A DNA stretch of 64,000 nucleotides from Streptomyces barringtoniae. Its GTDB lineage: Bacteria; Actinomycetota; Actinomycetes; Streptomycetales; Streptomycetaceae. A model generated the notes under the pieces. That model was given only the letters and a program-made list of their open reading frames with translations. It searched no databases and was not told the DNA's origin. Numbering within the stretch: position 1 is the stretch's first letter; every line of letters begins with the position of its first letter. Below, in pieces: positions 41,206-50,093 of the stretch. Made by a program: the position numbers and the translations under genes. The stretch covers positions 1 to 64,000 of the forward strand of contig NZ_JAJHNP010000009.1 of the NCBI RefSeq assembly GCF_020819595.1, written 5' to 3'.

Positions 41206-43065
41206 ATGGTGGTGTGCGGTGACGACGGGCTCGCGCACCGGCTGGCCGCCGAGCTGCGCGGAGTCTACGGCGAGCAGGTCACCCTCGTGGTACCGCCGAA
41301 CGAGCGCACCGCCAGACCTCCGGTGGTCGGACGGGCCCGGTCCGCTTCGGCCGCGCTGTTCGACCGTATGGTCAACGCCGCGGTCGGCCGCGGCGGCACC
41401 GGATCCGGGTCGGGGCCCGGCTCCAGCTCGGGGTCCGGCTCCGGCTCCGGATCGGCAGCGACGGACCCGAGCACCGGCGGTTCGGGCGGCGCCGCCGGTG
41501 GTGGCAACGGCGGTGAGGCCCACGGGGTGCTGGAGGCCGCCGAGATCACCGAGTCCGTGCTCGCCCGGGCCGGAGTGGAACGGGCCGCCGCGCTCGCCCT
41601 CGTCTTCGACGACGACGAGACCAACATCCGCGCCGCGCTGACCGCCCGCCGGCTCAACCCGCGGCTGCGGCTCGTCCTGAGGCTCTACAACCGGCGGTTG
41701 GGCCAGCACATCGAGGAACTCCTCGACCAGGCCGCCGCGTTGGCCACGGGCAACGGCGAGGGCGGCACCGACGCGTCCACCACCGTGCTGTCCGACGCCG
41801 ACACCGCCGCGCCCGCACTGGCCGCCACCGCCGTCGCCGGCACCAGCAAGGTCGTCCAGACCGAGGGGCTGCTGCTGCGGGCCGTCGAACGGCCGACGGC
41901 CGGCACCGGACTGTGCACCCTCGCCCTGCTCTCCCCGCCGGGCGCGGATCCCGAGGCCGGCGGGGACCAGGACCCCCGGCTGCTGCCGGACGACGACGAG
42001 GTACGGCAGGCCGCCGGCCGGCCGGCCGTGGTGCTGGAGCAGGTGTCCTCGGCGGGCGGCGGCGAGTCGGCCGCGCCCGGCCGTGGCGGGGTGCCGCCGT
42101 TCGCCTCGCTGTTCTCCCGGCGGCTGCGGTGGTCGCTGGCGGGCATGGTGGCGTGCGTGCTCGCGCTCGCCGTCGCGCTGTGGGTGGTCACCGGGATCCA
42201 TCCGCTGCGGGCCTTCTATCTGACGCTGCTGGACATGTTCGCGATCGACGACCCCGCCCTCGGGGCGCCGCTCGGCCGGCAGATCCTCCAGCTCCTCTCC
42301 GGACTGGTCGGGTTGCTGCTGCTCCCGGTGCTGCTGGCGGCCGTGCTGGAGGCGCTGGGCACCTTCCGCACCGCCTCCGCCCTGCGCAAACCGCCGCGCG
42401 GTCTCGGCGGTCATGTGGTGCTGCTCGGACTCGGGAAGATCGGCACCCGGGTGCTGACCCGGCTGCGTGAGCTCAACATCCCGGTCGTGTGCGTCGAGTC
42501 CGACCCGGACGCGCGAGGCCTTGCGACCGCGCGACGGCTGCGGGTGCCGGTGGTGCTCGGGGACGTCACCCAGGAAGGGGTGCTGGAGTCCGCGAAGATC
42601 CACCGGGCGTACGCGCTGCTCGCGGTGACCAGCGCGGACACCACCAACCTGGAGGCCGTGCTGTACGCGCGGAGCGTACGGCCCGATCTGCGGGTGGTGC
42701 TGCGGCTGTACGACGACGACTTCGCCACCGCGGTGTACCGCACCCTGCGAGCCGCCTACCCGCACGCCCTCACCCGGAGCCGGAGCGTCACCCATCTTGC
42801 CGCGCCCGCGTTCGCCGGGGCGATGCTGGGACGGCAGGTGCTGGGCGCCATCGCGGTGGAGCGGCGGGTGCTGCTGTTCGCCGCGGTCGATGTCGCCGGG
42901 CACCCCCAGCTGGAGGGACGGACGGTACGGGACGCCTTCCGGGCCGGGTCCTGGCGGGTGCTGGCACTGGAGGGGCGCACCGACACGGCACCGGACCATG
43001 TGCTGGAGAAGGGGGACCGGGTCGTCGTCGCCGCCACCCGCAGGGGACTGGCGGAGCTCCGCTGA
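41206..43065 (+). CDS. dual RCK/TrkA-N domain membrane protein (CASTOR/POLLUX-like)
   Basis: Protein of 619 residues. An N-terminal nucleotide-binding-like domain (MVVCGDDGLAHRLAAEL) is interrupted by a Gly/Ser-rich linker at about residues 65-105. Two hydrophobic helices (about 307-330 and 362-386) precede a typical RCK domain with HVVLLGLGKIGTRVL at about 402 and VESDPDARGLATARRLRVPVVLGDVTQEGVL. A TrkA-C-like end (GDRVVVAATRRGLAEL) follows. The architecture recalls CASTOR/POLLUX-type ion channel proteins, but the inter-helix segment has no TVGYG-like filter, so transport activity is uncertain. The ATG at 41206 is used; GTG at 41164 is in frame and its extra residues (GPRAPH) look conserved. 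Confidence 0.75.
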   Translation: MVVCGDDGLAHRLAAELRGVYGEQVTLVVPPNERTARPPVVGRARSASAALFDRMVNAAVGRGGTGSGSGPGSSSGSGSGSGSAATDPSTGGSGGAAGGGNGGEAHGVLEAAEITESVLARAGVERAAALALVFDDDETNIRAALTARRLNPRLRLVLRLYNRRLGQHIEELLDQAAALATGNGEGGTDASTTVLSDADTAAPALAATAVAGTSKVVQTEGLLLRAVERPTAGTGLCTLALLSPPGADPEAGGDQDPRLLPDDDEVRQAAGRPAVVLEQVSSAGGGESAAPGRGGVPPFASLFSRRLRWSLAGMVACVLALAVALWVVTGIHPLRAFYLTLLDMFAIDDPALGAPLGRQILQLLSGLVGLLLLPVLLAAVLEALGTFRTASALRKPPRGLGGHVVLLGLGKIGTRVLTRLRELNIPVVCVESDPDARGLATARRLRVPVVLGDVTQEGVLESAKIHRAYALLAVTSADTTNLEAVLYARSVRPDLRVVLRLYDDDFATAVYRTLRAAYPHALTRSRSVTHLAAPAFAGAMLGRQVLGAIAVERRVLLFAAVDVAGHPQLEGRTVRDAFRAGSWRVLALEGRTDTAPDHVLEKGDRVVVAATRRGLAELR

Positions 43066-43098
43066 CGCTCGCTCCAGCAGCCCCCCGGGTGGCGGCGC

Positions 43099-44916
43099 TC
43101 AGGAAGCGCCCAGGTGCCGGGCCGCGAAGTCCATCTCCAGTCTGACCTGCTTGATCCGCTCGTCCACCACCAGGGAGCCGTGCCCGGCGTCGTAGCGGTA
43201 CACCTCGTGGATCGCGCCTCTCGTCTCCAGGCGCTTGACGTAGTTGTCGATCTGCCGGATCGGGCAGCGGGGGTCGTTGACGCCCGCCGAGATGTAGACC
43301 GGGGCCTTGACCGCGTCGACGTACGTGAGCGGGGACGAGGCCTCGAAGCGCTCGGGGACCTCCTCGGGGGTGCCGCCCAGCAGGGTGCGGTCCATGGCCT
43401 TCAGGGCCTCCATCTCGTCGTGGTACGCGGTGACGTAGTCCGCGACGGGCACGACCGCGATGCCCACCGTCCACGCGTCGGGCTGGGTGCCGAGGCCGAG
43501 CAGGGTGAGGTAGCCGCCCCAGGAGGCGCCGGTGAGGACCAGCCGGGCGGGGTCGGCGAGACCGGAGGAGACCGCCCAGTCGCGGACCGCGGCCACGTCC
43601 TCCAGCTCGATCAGGCCGACCCGGTGCTTCAGGGCGTCGGTCCAGGCGCGGCCGTAGCCGGTGGAGCCGCGGTAGTTGATACGGATCACCGCATACCCCT
43701 GGTCGACCCAGGCGGCCGGGCCGGCGGCGAAGGAGTCGCTGTCGTGCCAGGTCGGGCCGCCGTGCAGATCGAAGACCGTGGGCAGCGGGCCGCTCGCGCC
43801 CGCCGGCTTCTGGATCAGGGCGTGGACGCGGCCGCCGGGGCCCTCCACCCACGCGTCCTCCACGGCCACCGACGGCGGGCAGGCCATGCCGGGCGGGTCC
43901 AGGACGATGCCGCCGGACGTCGAGCGGACCGCGGGCGGTTCGGCGGCCGAGGACCACAGGTACTCCACGCTGCCGTCGGGGCGGGCGGTGGCGCCGGAGA
44001 CCGTGCCGGGCGGGGTGGGGATGCGGGCCAGGTCTCGGCTCGCCAGGTCGTAGCGGAAGAGCTCGCTGCGGGCCTCGAAGCCGTGGGCGACGAGGAGGCC
44101 CGAGCCGTCCGGGTACCACTCGGCGCTGACGTCGCCCGGCAGGTCCAGGGCGAGGTCGGTCTCCTCGCCCGTCGCCACGTCCCACACCAGCGGCTCCCAG
44201 CGGCCCCGGCGCTGATGGCCGATGAGCAGCCGGGTGTCGCCGTCGACCGGCGCGAAGCCCAGCACCTCCAGGCCCAGTTCCTCGGTGCCGCCCTTGGTGT
44301 CGTCCAGCTCGGCGACCGGCGTGCCGTCCGGGCGGAGCACGCGCAGCGCCGCGTGCATGGCGTCGCCGTGCTCGGTGTGCTCGACGGCGATCAGGGAGCC
44401 GTCGTGCGAGAGGTCGCCGACGCCCGCCGACTCGCGGTGCCGGTAGATCTCGACCGGGTCCTCGCCCTCGCGGGCCAGGTGGATCGTCGTACCGTCCTCG
44501 TCCGTGGAGCGGCCGACGACCGCCGTGCGCCCGTCCCGGGACAGGGCGAGCCCCGCCGGGTAGGACGGGCCGAGGCCCGGGACGGCCGGCTCGTCCGGCC
44601 CTCCCTCGAAGGGCTGGCGGCGCCAGATGCCGAACTCGTCGCCGTCCTTGTCGTCGAACCACCAGATCCAGGCGCCGTCCGGAGAGAGCTCGCCGTCCGT
44701 CGTGCCGGTCGGCCGGTGCGTCGCCTGCCGCTGCCCGCCCGTCGCGCGGTCCCATGCGTACAGCTCGTACGTGCCCGTCGCGTTCGACACGAACAGGGAG
44801 CGGTCCGGTGCGTCCTCCGCCCAGTCGGGCAGCGACACCCGCGGCGCCCGGAAGCGCTTCTCCCAGTCCGGCATGCCGGCCGTGTCCCGCACGCCCGGCC
44901 CGTTGCTCTCACTCAT
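43099..44916 (-). CDS. S9-family serine peptidase (prolyl oligopeptidase-like)
   Basis: Cytoplasmic peptidase of 605 residues. Residues 40-340 form a WD-like beta-propeller (repeated motifs such as LSPDGAWIWWFDD and LSRDGRTAVVG). The C-terminal alpha/beta hydrolase has the nucleophile S465 in GASWGGY, the aspartate in SAGVNDPRCPI and the histidine in DAGHGSLVV. Members cleave short oligopeptides or act as acylaminoacyl peptidases. No signal peptide is present. The ATG at 44914-44916 is used; an ATG four codons upstream is also possible. It is convergent with the RCK gene and divergent from a methyltransferase gene. Confidence 0.9.
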   Translation of the reverse strand: MSESNGPGVRDTAGMPDWEKRFRAPRVSLPDWAEDAPDRSLFVSNATGTYELYAWDRATGGQRQATHRPTGTTDGELSPDGAWIWWFDDKDGDEFGIWRRQPFEGGPDEPAVPGLGPSYPAGLALSRDGRTAVVGRSTDEDGTTIHLAREGEDPVEIYRHRESAGVGDLSHDGSLIAVEHTEHGDAMHAALRVLRPDGTPVAELDDTKGGTEELGLEVLGFAPVDGDTRLLIGHQRRGRWEPLVWDVATGEETDLALDLPGDVSAEWYPDGSGLLVAHGFEARSELFRYDLASRDLARIPTPPGTVSGATARPDGSVEYLWSSAAEPPAVRSTSGGIVLDPPGMACPPSVAVEDAWVEGPGGRVHALIQKPAGASGPLPTVFDLHGGPTWHDSDSFAAGPAAWVDQGYAVIRINYRGSTGYGRAWTDALKHRVGLIELEDVAAVRDWAVSSGLADPARLVLTGASWGGYLTLLGLGTQPDAWTVGIAVVPVADYVTAYHDEMEALKAMDRTLLGGTPEEVPERFEASSPLTYVDAVKAPVYISAGVNDPRCPIRQIDNYVKRLETRGAIHEVYRYDAGHGSLVVDERIKQVRLEMDFAARHLGAS

Positions 44917-44986
44917 CGCCCCAATCATGCGCCCATACTGCCTGGCCGCGCCGACAATTGGGTGGCGGGTGTGCGCAGCCTGTGGA

Positions 44987-44992
44987 TAACTT
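44987..44992 (+). promoter_or_regulatory. -10 box of a leaderless promoter for the methyltransferase
   Basis: TAACTT is followed by 7 nt and the ATG at 45000. No ribosome site precedes the start. Confidence 0.5.
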
Positions 44993-44999
44993 CCCGACC

Positions 45000-45839
45000 A
45001 TGAGCACCCAGGTCGACCACCACTCCGCCCCCGACGGCTGGCGCGAGGACAACCGGGCCATGTGGGACGAGCGTGTGCCGGTGCATGTGGCCGGTGAGTA
45101 CTACGATCTCGACGGCTTCCGGGCCCACCCGGACGTCCTGCGCGACTTCGAGACCGCCGAGGTCGGCGACGTCACCGGCAGGACACTCCTCCATCTCCAG
45201 TGCCACATCGGGACCGACACCCTGTCCTGGGTCCACCGGGGCGCCGCCCGCGTCGTCGGCCTGGACTTCTCCGCCCCGGCCGTGGAGGCCGCCCGCTCCC
45301 TCGCCGCCGGCCTCGGCCACGGTCCCGAGCGCGCCGCCTTCGTCACCAGCGACGTGTACGACGCGGCCGACGCCGTGCCCGAGTCCTCGTACGACATCGT
45401 CTACACCGGCCTGGGCGCGCTGTGCTGGCTGCCCGACATCCGCCGCTGGGCGCGGACGGCCGCCTCCCTCGTCGCCCCCGGCGGCTTCCTCTACCTCGCC
45501 GAGTTCCACCCGATCACCGAGGCCCTGGACGACGCGACCGGCTCGCTGATCGTGCGCGACTACTTCCGCCGCGGCGCCCAGGTGTGGGACGAACCCGGCA
45601 CCTACGCCGACCCGGACGCCGTCACCGTCCACAACCGCAGCGTGGAGTGGCAGCACACCCTCGGCGACGTGGTCTCCGCGCTCGCCGCGGCCGGGCTGCG
45701 CATCGAGTTCCTGCACGAGCACGACGTGTCGCTGTTCCCGCGCTTCCAGAACTTCGAGGTCCGCGACGGCTACCACCGCTTCCCGGCGGACCACCCGCGC
45801 ATCCCGCTGATCTACTCCCTCAAGGCGAGCAAGGGCTGA
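45000..45839 (+). CDS. class I SAM-dependent methyltransferase
   Basis: Protein of 279 residues. The SAM-binding core starts with LLHLQCHIGTDTLSWVHRGA (motif I, here HIGTDT), followed by VVGLDFSAPAVEAAR, the DIVYTGLGALCWLPD segment and GGFLYLAEFHP. This cysteine/histidine-containing motif I typifies a large actinobacterial subgroup of small-molecule methyltransferases. The substrate is unknown. It is monocistronic with a leaderless start. Confidence 0.87.
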   Translation: MSTQVDHHSAPDGWREDNRAMWDERVPVHVAGEYYDLDGFRAHPDVLRDFETAEVGDVTGRTLLHLQCHIGTDTLSWVHRGAARVVGLDFSAPAVEAARSLAAGLGHGPERAAFVTSDVYDAADAVPESSYDIVYTGLGALCWLPDIRRWARTAASLVAPGGFLYLAEFHPITEALDDATGSLIVRDYFRRGAQVWDEPGTYADPDAVTVHNRSVEWQHTLGDVVSALAAAGLRIEFLHEHDVSLFPRFQNFEVRDGYHRFPADHPRIPLIYSLKASKG

Positions 45840-45869
45840 CCCGCGGGCGGGCGCCCGGCGGCGGCGCCG

Positions 45870-45875
45870 TACCGT
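45870..45875 (+). promoter_or_regulatory. -10 box of a probable leaderless promoter for the SURF1 gene
   Basis: TACCGT is followed by 7 nt (GGGAGGC) and GTG at 45883. The GGGAGG could alternatively act as a ribosome site for a downstream start. Confidence 0.45.
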
Positions 45876-45882
45876 GGGAGGC

Positions 45883-46674
45883 GTGTACCGGTTTCTGCTG
45901 ACACCCCGCTGGTGGGGCATCAACGTCTTCGTGCTGCTCGCCATCCCGTTCTGCGTCTTCATGGGGTCCTGGCAGCTGAGCCGGTTCGAGGGCCGGGTGC
46001 AGGAGCACCGCAGCGCGACCGAGCAGGCCGCGTCCGACCGGCACGAGGCCGCGCGCCCGCTGGAGTCGATGCTGCCCGTCGACAAGGCCACCTCGGGCCG
46101 CCGGGTCACCGCGAGCGGGCACTACGGCGCGCAGCTGCTGGTGCCCGGCCGGCAGCTCGACGGCAGGAACGGCTTCTACGTCCTCACCCTGCTGCGCACC
46201 GGCTCCGGCAAGGCGCTGCCGGTGGTGCGGGGCTGGCTGCCGGGCAGGGCGGAGGCGGCGAAGGCGCCCGCTGCGCCGAGCGGTGAGGTCACCGTCACCG
46301 GCGCGCTGCAGGCCTCCGAGACGCCGGGGGACAACGGGGTCAGCGCGGCCGGCGGGCTGCCGGCCGGGCAGACGGCGGCGATCAGCACGGCCTCGCTGGT
46401 GAACCTGGTGCCGGACAAGCTGTACGACGCCTGGGTGACCCTGGACAAGGCCGACGCCGGGATGAAGGCCGTGCCCGCGACGGCACCGGACGGCACCGGG
46501 CTGGACCTGAAGGCCTTCCAGAACCTCGGCTACACCGGGGAGTGGTTCGTCTTCGCCGGGTTCGTGGTGTTCATGTGGTTCCGCCTGGTACGACGAGAGG
46601 CCGAGGCCGCGCGGGACGCCGCGCTGGGCCTGGTGCCGCAGGAGCCGGACCGGGAGCCGGTGGCCGGCGGCTGA
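45883..46674 (+). CDS. SURF1-family cytochrome oxidase assembly protein
   Basis: Protein of 263 residues with the two-helix SURF1 plan. The N-terminal helix region is TPRWWGINVFVLLAIPFCVFMGSWQLSRF and the C-terminal helix is WFVFAGFVVFMWFRLVRR. The periplasmic domain between has VTASGHYG, LLVPGRQLDGRNGFYVLTLLRT and VVRGWLPG. SURF1 helps insert haem into cytochrome c oxidase. The GTG at 45883 is used, with a GTG three codons earlier as an alternative. It stands alone between a methyltransferase gene and the anti-sigma gene. Confidence 0.92.
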   Translation: MYRFLLTPRWWGINVFVLLAIPFCVFMGSWQLSRFEGRVQEHRSATEQAASDRHEAARPLESMLPVDKATSGRRVTASGHYGAQLLVPGRQLDGRNGFYVLTLLRTGSGKALPVVRGWLPGRAEAAKAPAAPSGEVTVTGALQASETPGDNGVSAAGGLPAGQTAAISTASLVNLVPDKLYDAWVTLDKADAGMKAVPATAPDGTGLDLKAFQNLGYTGEWFVFAGFVVFMWFRLVRREAEAARDAALGLVPQEPDREPVAGG

Positions 46675-46693
46675 GCACGAGCGGCCCGAAGGG

Positions 46694-48007
46694 CTACGCC
46701 CCCGCCAGCACCCCGGTGTAGATGACCGTCCCCGCACACTCCCCCGTCACCGTCGCCGTGGCCGCGGGGGACCCCCCCTGCGCGGTGTGGGTGATCTGCA
46801 CGCTGCCGTCGGCCGTGCCGTCCTCGGTCATCAGCTGGGTGGTGGTCCCCGCCGAGCTCCCGCCGTCGGCCGAACCGCCGGTGGCACTCGCGTCCTGGCT
46901 CGGCGACGGATCCGGTGTGGGACCACCGGTCTGCGAGCCGCCGGTGGTGCTGGTGCCGCCGCCGGTGGTGGGACAGGTCTCGGAGGGTACGAAGGCGAAC
47001 TTCTCCTCGTACGCCGCGCTCGGCTGCAGGACCAGTCCGGTGACCTCCAGGGAGGGGTCGGGCAGTCCGGTCGCCGCGTCCCCGGCCACATGCCGGGCGG
47101 TGCCGATCTTGGCCGGGTCGGCCGCGCCCGTCGCGGTTGGGGTGATGGTGCCCGCGCCGGCGACGGTGCAGGCGGTGGAGGAGACGTTGACGACGCGGAA
47201 GGTGCCGTAGACCACGCCCGCGGTGTCGGGGGCGACGGCGGTGCCGGTGGCCGAGCCCAGCTGGGCCGTCGTGCACAGCGGGACGCCGCTCGAGGCGAGG
47301 GTGGAGGACGGGTTGGCGCCGCCGGTGGAGCCGGCGGTGCCGCTGCCGCCGCCCTTGCCCTTCGTCCCGGACCTGCCGGGCTCCTTGCCGGGCTTGGCGG
47401 TCGTACCGCCGTCGTCCTTCGTGCCGCCCGTGGCGCCGCCCTTGTCCTTGCCCTGCCCGGTGCCGCCCTGGGCCTGGGAGGACTGGCCGGCCATGGCGGT
47501 GTTGGGGTCGGTGCCGCCGGACTCGGAGACGTGCACGAGGGCGGGGATCGCGGTGCCGATGAACAGGGCCGCGGCGGCCATGCCGACGGCGGCCTGCCGC
47601 TTGCGGGCCCGCCGCGCGGGCACGGCCCGGCGCAGATGCTCCAGCGTGCCGGTGCGCGGCTCGATGTCGTCGACGGCGGAGTGCAGCATCCGGCGCAGGG
47701 CCGACTCGTCGCCACCGAGGCCGTCGAGATCCTTCCCGAGACCGTCGAGATCCTTGCCGAGGCCGTCGGGCTCGAAGCCGTCCGCATCGGCGCCGGGACC
47801 GCCCTGACGCCTGCCGCGTCCGTCCGGGCCCTGGTCGAGGCCCTCCGGGCCCTTCTCGTCGGGGCCGTGGTTCACAGTTCCGTTCCCAGCGTGCGATTGC
47901 GTGTGTTCTTGCTCATCCCGCCTCGTCGGCTCGTGCCAGGCGAAGGGCTCGTGACGTTCGTGGGAATGGCGTTCATCGGAATCGCCCCCTTCGGCGCGCT
48001 CGCTCAT
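46694..48007 (-). CDS. membrane anti-sigma-like protein with a DUF4232-type outer domain
   Basis: Protein of 437 residues. The cytoplasmic N-terminus is highly polar and includes DLDGLGK repeats and SALRRMLHSAVDDIEPRTGTLEHLRRAVPARRARKRQ. A single transmembrane helix (AVGMAAAALFIGTAIPALV) lies near residues 141-160. A Gly/Ser/Lys-rich linker leads to an extracytoplasmic domain beginning LCTTAQLGSATGTA, with cysteine pairs and VVNVSSTACTVAGAGTI, as in DUF4232-type secreted domains. The start overlaps the sigma-factor stop (ATGA), the standard arrangement for a sigma factor with its membrane-bound regulator. No zinc-binding anti-sigma HxxxCxxC motif is visible. The ligand sensed outside is unknown. 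Confidence 0.8.
   Translation of the reverse strand: MSERAEGGDSDERHSHERHEPFAWHEPTRRDEQEHTQSHAGNGTVNHGPDEKGPEGLDQGPDGRGRRQGGPGADADGFEPDGLGKDLDGLGKDLDGLGGDESALRRMLHSAVDDIEPRTGTLEHLRRAVPARRARKRQAAVGMAAAALFIGTAIPALVHVSESGGTDPNTAMAGQSSQAQGGTGQGKDKGGATGGTKDDGGTTAKPGKEPGRSGTKGKGGGSGTAGSTGGANPSSTLASSGVPLCTTAQLGSATGTAVAPDTAGVVYGTFRVVNVSSTACTVAGAGTITPTATGAADPAKIGTARHVAGDAATGLPDPSLEVTGLVLQPSAAYEEKFAFVPSETCPTTGGGTSTTGGSQTGGPTPDPSPSQDASATGGSADGGSSAGTTTQLMTEDGTADGSVQITHTAQGGSPAATATVTGECAGTVIYTGVLAGA
47715..47769 (-). repeat. 21-bp tandem repeat inside the anti-sigma-like gene
   Basis: Units beginning CCGAGRCCGTCGAGATCCTT start at 47715 and 47736, with a partial third at 47757. They encode the DLDGLGK repeat in the cytoplasmic part of the protein and could vary in copy number between strains. 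Confidence 0.75.
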
Positions 48008-48687
48008 GCCGGTGCCTCCATGGCCACCCGCAGCGCGGCGATGCCCCGCGAGCCGTACGCCTTCACCGAGCCCAGGGAGATCCCGAGGCTCTCGGCGACC
48101 TGCGCCTCGGTCATGTCCGCGAAGTAGCGCAGGACCAGGACCTCGCGCTGGCGGCGCTGCAGGCCCTTCATCGCCTTGATGAGGTCGCGGCGCTCCAGCT
48201 GGTCGTAGGCGCCCTCCTCCGCGCTCGCCATGTCCGGCATCGGCTTGGAGAGCAGCTTCAGGCCGAGTATGCGGCGGCGCAGGGTCGAGCGGGAGAGGTT
48301 GACGACGGTCTGCCTGAGGTAGGCGAGGGTCTTCTCTGGGTCGCGGACGCGCTTGCGGGCCGAGTGCACACGGATGAAGGCCTCCTGGACCACGTCCTCG
48401 CAGGAGGCGGTGTCGTCCAGGAGCAGCGCGGCGAGGCCGAGCAGCGAGCGGTAGTGCGCCCGGTAGGTCTCGGTGAGGTGGTCGACGGTCGTGCCGGCGA
48501 CCTCGGTCGCCGCGGTGGTCGCGGCGTCCTCGGCACCGTCACGCTGACTGGGTATGCGGGCGGGCCGCGCTGCGGGCATGGGCGCGATCACCGGCATGCC
48601 GCCGGGCGTGCGGGGCCGGACCGCCGCACGGGGCGGCCGGAGGGCCGCCGCGCCGCGGGCCGCGCTGAGTTCGAGTACCTCTGCCAC
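48004..48687 (-). CDS. SigE-family ECF-type RNA polymerase sigma factor
   Basis: Sigma factor of 227 residues. A 65-residue Ala/Pro-rich N-terminus precedes region 2 (YRAHYRSLLGLAALLLDDTASCEDVVQEAFIRVHSARKRVRDPEKTLAYLRQTVVNLSRSTLRRR). Region 4 follows (LPRRQREVLVLRYF-like segment, DMTEAQVAESLGISLGSVKAYGSRGIAALR). This is the SigE-70/SCO-type actinobacterial subgroup. It is co-translated with the membrane protein encoded downstream, presumed to be its anti-sigma partner. The GTG at 48687 lacks a good ribosome site, so the start within the low-complexity N-terminus is uncertain; an ATG at 48597 is possible. Confidence 0.9.
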   Translation of the reverse strand: MAEVLELSAARGAAALRPPRAAVRPRTPGGMPVIAPMPAARPARIPSQRDGAEDAATTAATEVAGTTVDHLTETYRAHYRSLLGLAALLLDDTASCEDVVQEAFIRVHSARKRVRDPEKTLAYLRQTVVNLSRSTLRRRILGLKLLSKPMPDMASAEEGAYDQLERRDLIKAMKGLQRRQREVLVLRYFADMTEAQVAESLGISLGSVKAYGSRGIAALRVAMEAPA

Positions 48688-49003
48688 GCCAGTTGGACAC
48701 GTCTCCCCCCGCCAGGGTTGTACGTGCCGGGCGTCACATGTGCGACAACCGGCCGAGCCTCAAGTGACGTCATGCGTCCCGCTCTTCCCCTATATCCGAT
48801 ATGGGAGGGTGTCCCCACACCCGGCCCGATCACGGCGTCCCCACGCCCGAAGAGTGACGGCAAAGACGCTCCCCGCCCTCCGCACGGTTGCGGGGACGGG
48901 GAGGGAAATCCTCTGTTGCCTTGAGCAATGGTTCAAGTGGTTTGGACCATGTCCCGGGCCACACTTCTTACACAGATCCTACAAAGTTCTTGTAAGACCG
49001 GGA
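48688..49003. other. 316-nt intergenic region upstream of the sigma gene and downstream of asd
   Basis: No gene is visible. ATATC-C-GATAT (48792-48802) is a palindrome in a locally AT-rich patch. TCTTACA (48966-48972) and TGTAAGA (48991-48997) are inverted copies just past the asd stop and could form a terminator or an operator. The sigma-gene promoter must lie here but no clear -35/-10 pair stands out. Confidence 0.5.
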
Positions 49004-50062
49004 TCAGCGGTCGGCCCACTCCGCCGCGACCAGCTCCGCGATCTGGGCGGTGTTCAGCGCGGCCCCCTTGCGGAGGTTGTCGCCGCACACGAAAAGCTCG
49101 AGCGCGGTCGGGTCGTCCAGGGCCCGCCGCAGCCGGCCCACCCAGGTCGGGTCGGTGCCCACGACGTCCGCGGGTGTGGGGTACTCGCCGGCGGCCGGAT
49201 CGTCGCACAGCACCACGCCGGGCGCGGTCGCGAGGATCTCCCGGGCGCGGTCGACCGTGACCTCGCCCTGGAAGCGGGCGTGCACGGTCAGGGAGTGGGT
49301 GGTGATCACCGGGACGCGCACACAGGTGACGGCGACCGGCAGCCGCGGCAGCCCGAGGATCTTGCGGGACTCGTCGCGGACCTTCATCTCCTCCGAGGAC
49401 CAGCCGTCCTCCCTCAGCGACCCGGCCCACGGCACGACGTTCAGCGCGACCGGCTCCGGGAACGGCCCGGTGTCCTCCCCGACGGCCCGCCGTACGTCGC
49501 CGGGCTTGGTGCCCAGCTCGGTGCCGGCCACCAGGGACAGCTGGGCCCGCAGGGTGTCCACACCGGCCCGCCCGGCCCCGCTCACCGCCTGGTACGACGA
49601 CACCACCAGCTCGCGCAGGCCGAACTCGGCGTGCAGCGCGCCCAGGGCGACGATCATCGTCAGAGTCGTGCAGTTGGGGTTGGCGACGATCCCGCGCGGG
49701 CGCACCCGTACGGCGTGCGGGTTGACCTCGGGCACCACGAGCGGCACCTCGGGGTCCAGCCGGAAGGCGGCGGAGTTGTCGACGACCACCGCGCCGCGCG
49801 CGGCGGCGATCGGCGCCCACTGCGCGGCGACCTCGTCGGGGACGTCGAACATGGCGATGTCGACGCCGTCGAAGGCCTCCTCGCTCAGGGCCACCACCTC
49901 GACCTCCTCGCCGCGCACGGCCAGCTTGCGGCCGGCCGAGCGCGGGGAGGCGATCAGGCGGATCTCGCCCCAGACGTCCGCGCGCTGGGACAGGATCTGG
50001 AGCATGACCGCGCCGACGGCTCCGGTCGCTCCCACGACCGCGAGCGTCGGCTTGCCGGTCAT
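49004..50062 (-). CDS. asd: aspartate-semialdehyde dehydrogenase
   Basis: Enzyme of 352 residues that reduces aspartyl phosphate to aspartate semialdehyde with NADPH, feeding lysine, threonine and methionine synthesis. It has the nucleotide loop VVGATGAVGAVML, VVDNSAAFRLD, the catalytic cysteine in VANPNCTTL, SSYQAVSGAGRAG and the C-terminal histidine segment VRVPVITTHSLTVHARF. It lies 31 nt downstream of lysC in the same direction, the usual actinobacterial lysC-asd order. Confidence 0.95.
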   Translation of the reverse strand: MTGKPTLAVVGATGAVGAVMLQILSQRADVWGEIRLIASPRSAGRKLAVRGEEVEVVALSEEAFDGVDIAMFDVPDEVAAQWAPIAAARGAVVVDNSAAFRLDPEVPLVVPEVNPHAVRVRPRGIVANPNCTTLTMIVALGALHAEFGLRELVVSSYQAVSGAGRAGVDTLRAQLSLVAGTELGTKPGDVRRAVGEDTGPFPEPVALNVVPWAGSLREDGWSSEEMKVRDESRKILGLPRLPVAVTCVRVPVITTHSLTVHARFQGEVTVDRAREILATAPGVVLCDDPAAGEYPTPADVVGTDPTWVGRLRRALDDPTALELFVCGDNLRKGAALNTAQIAELVAAEWADR

Positions 50063-50093
50063 CGTCGTACGCCTCCGTACGTCGTGGAGACGG

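Noticed and set aside
41404..41515. GC-rich tandem repeats resembling a repeat array
   Set aside because: They encode the Gly/Ser linker of the RCK protein and are not an independent repeat element or CRISPR.
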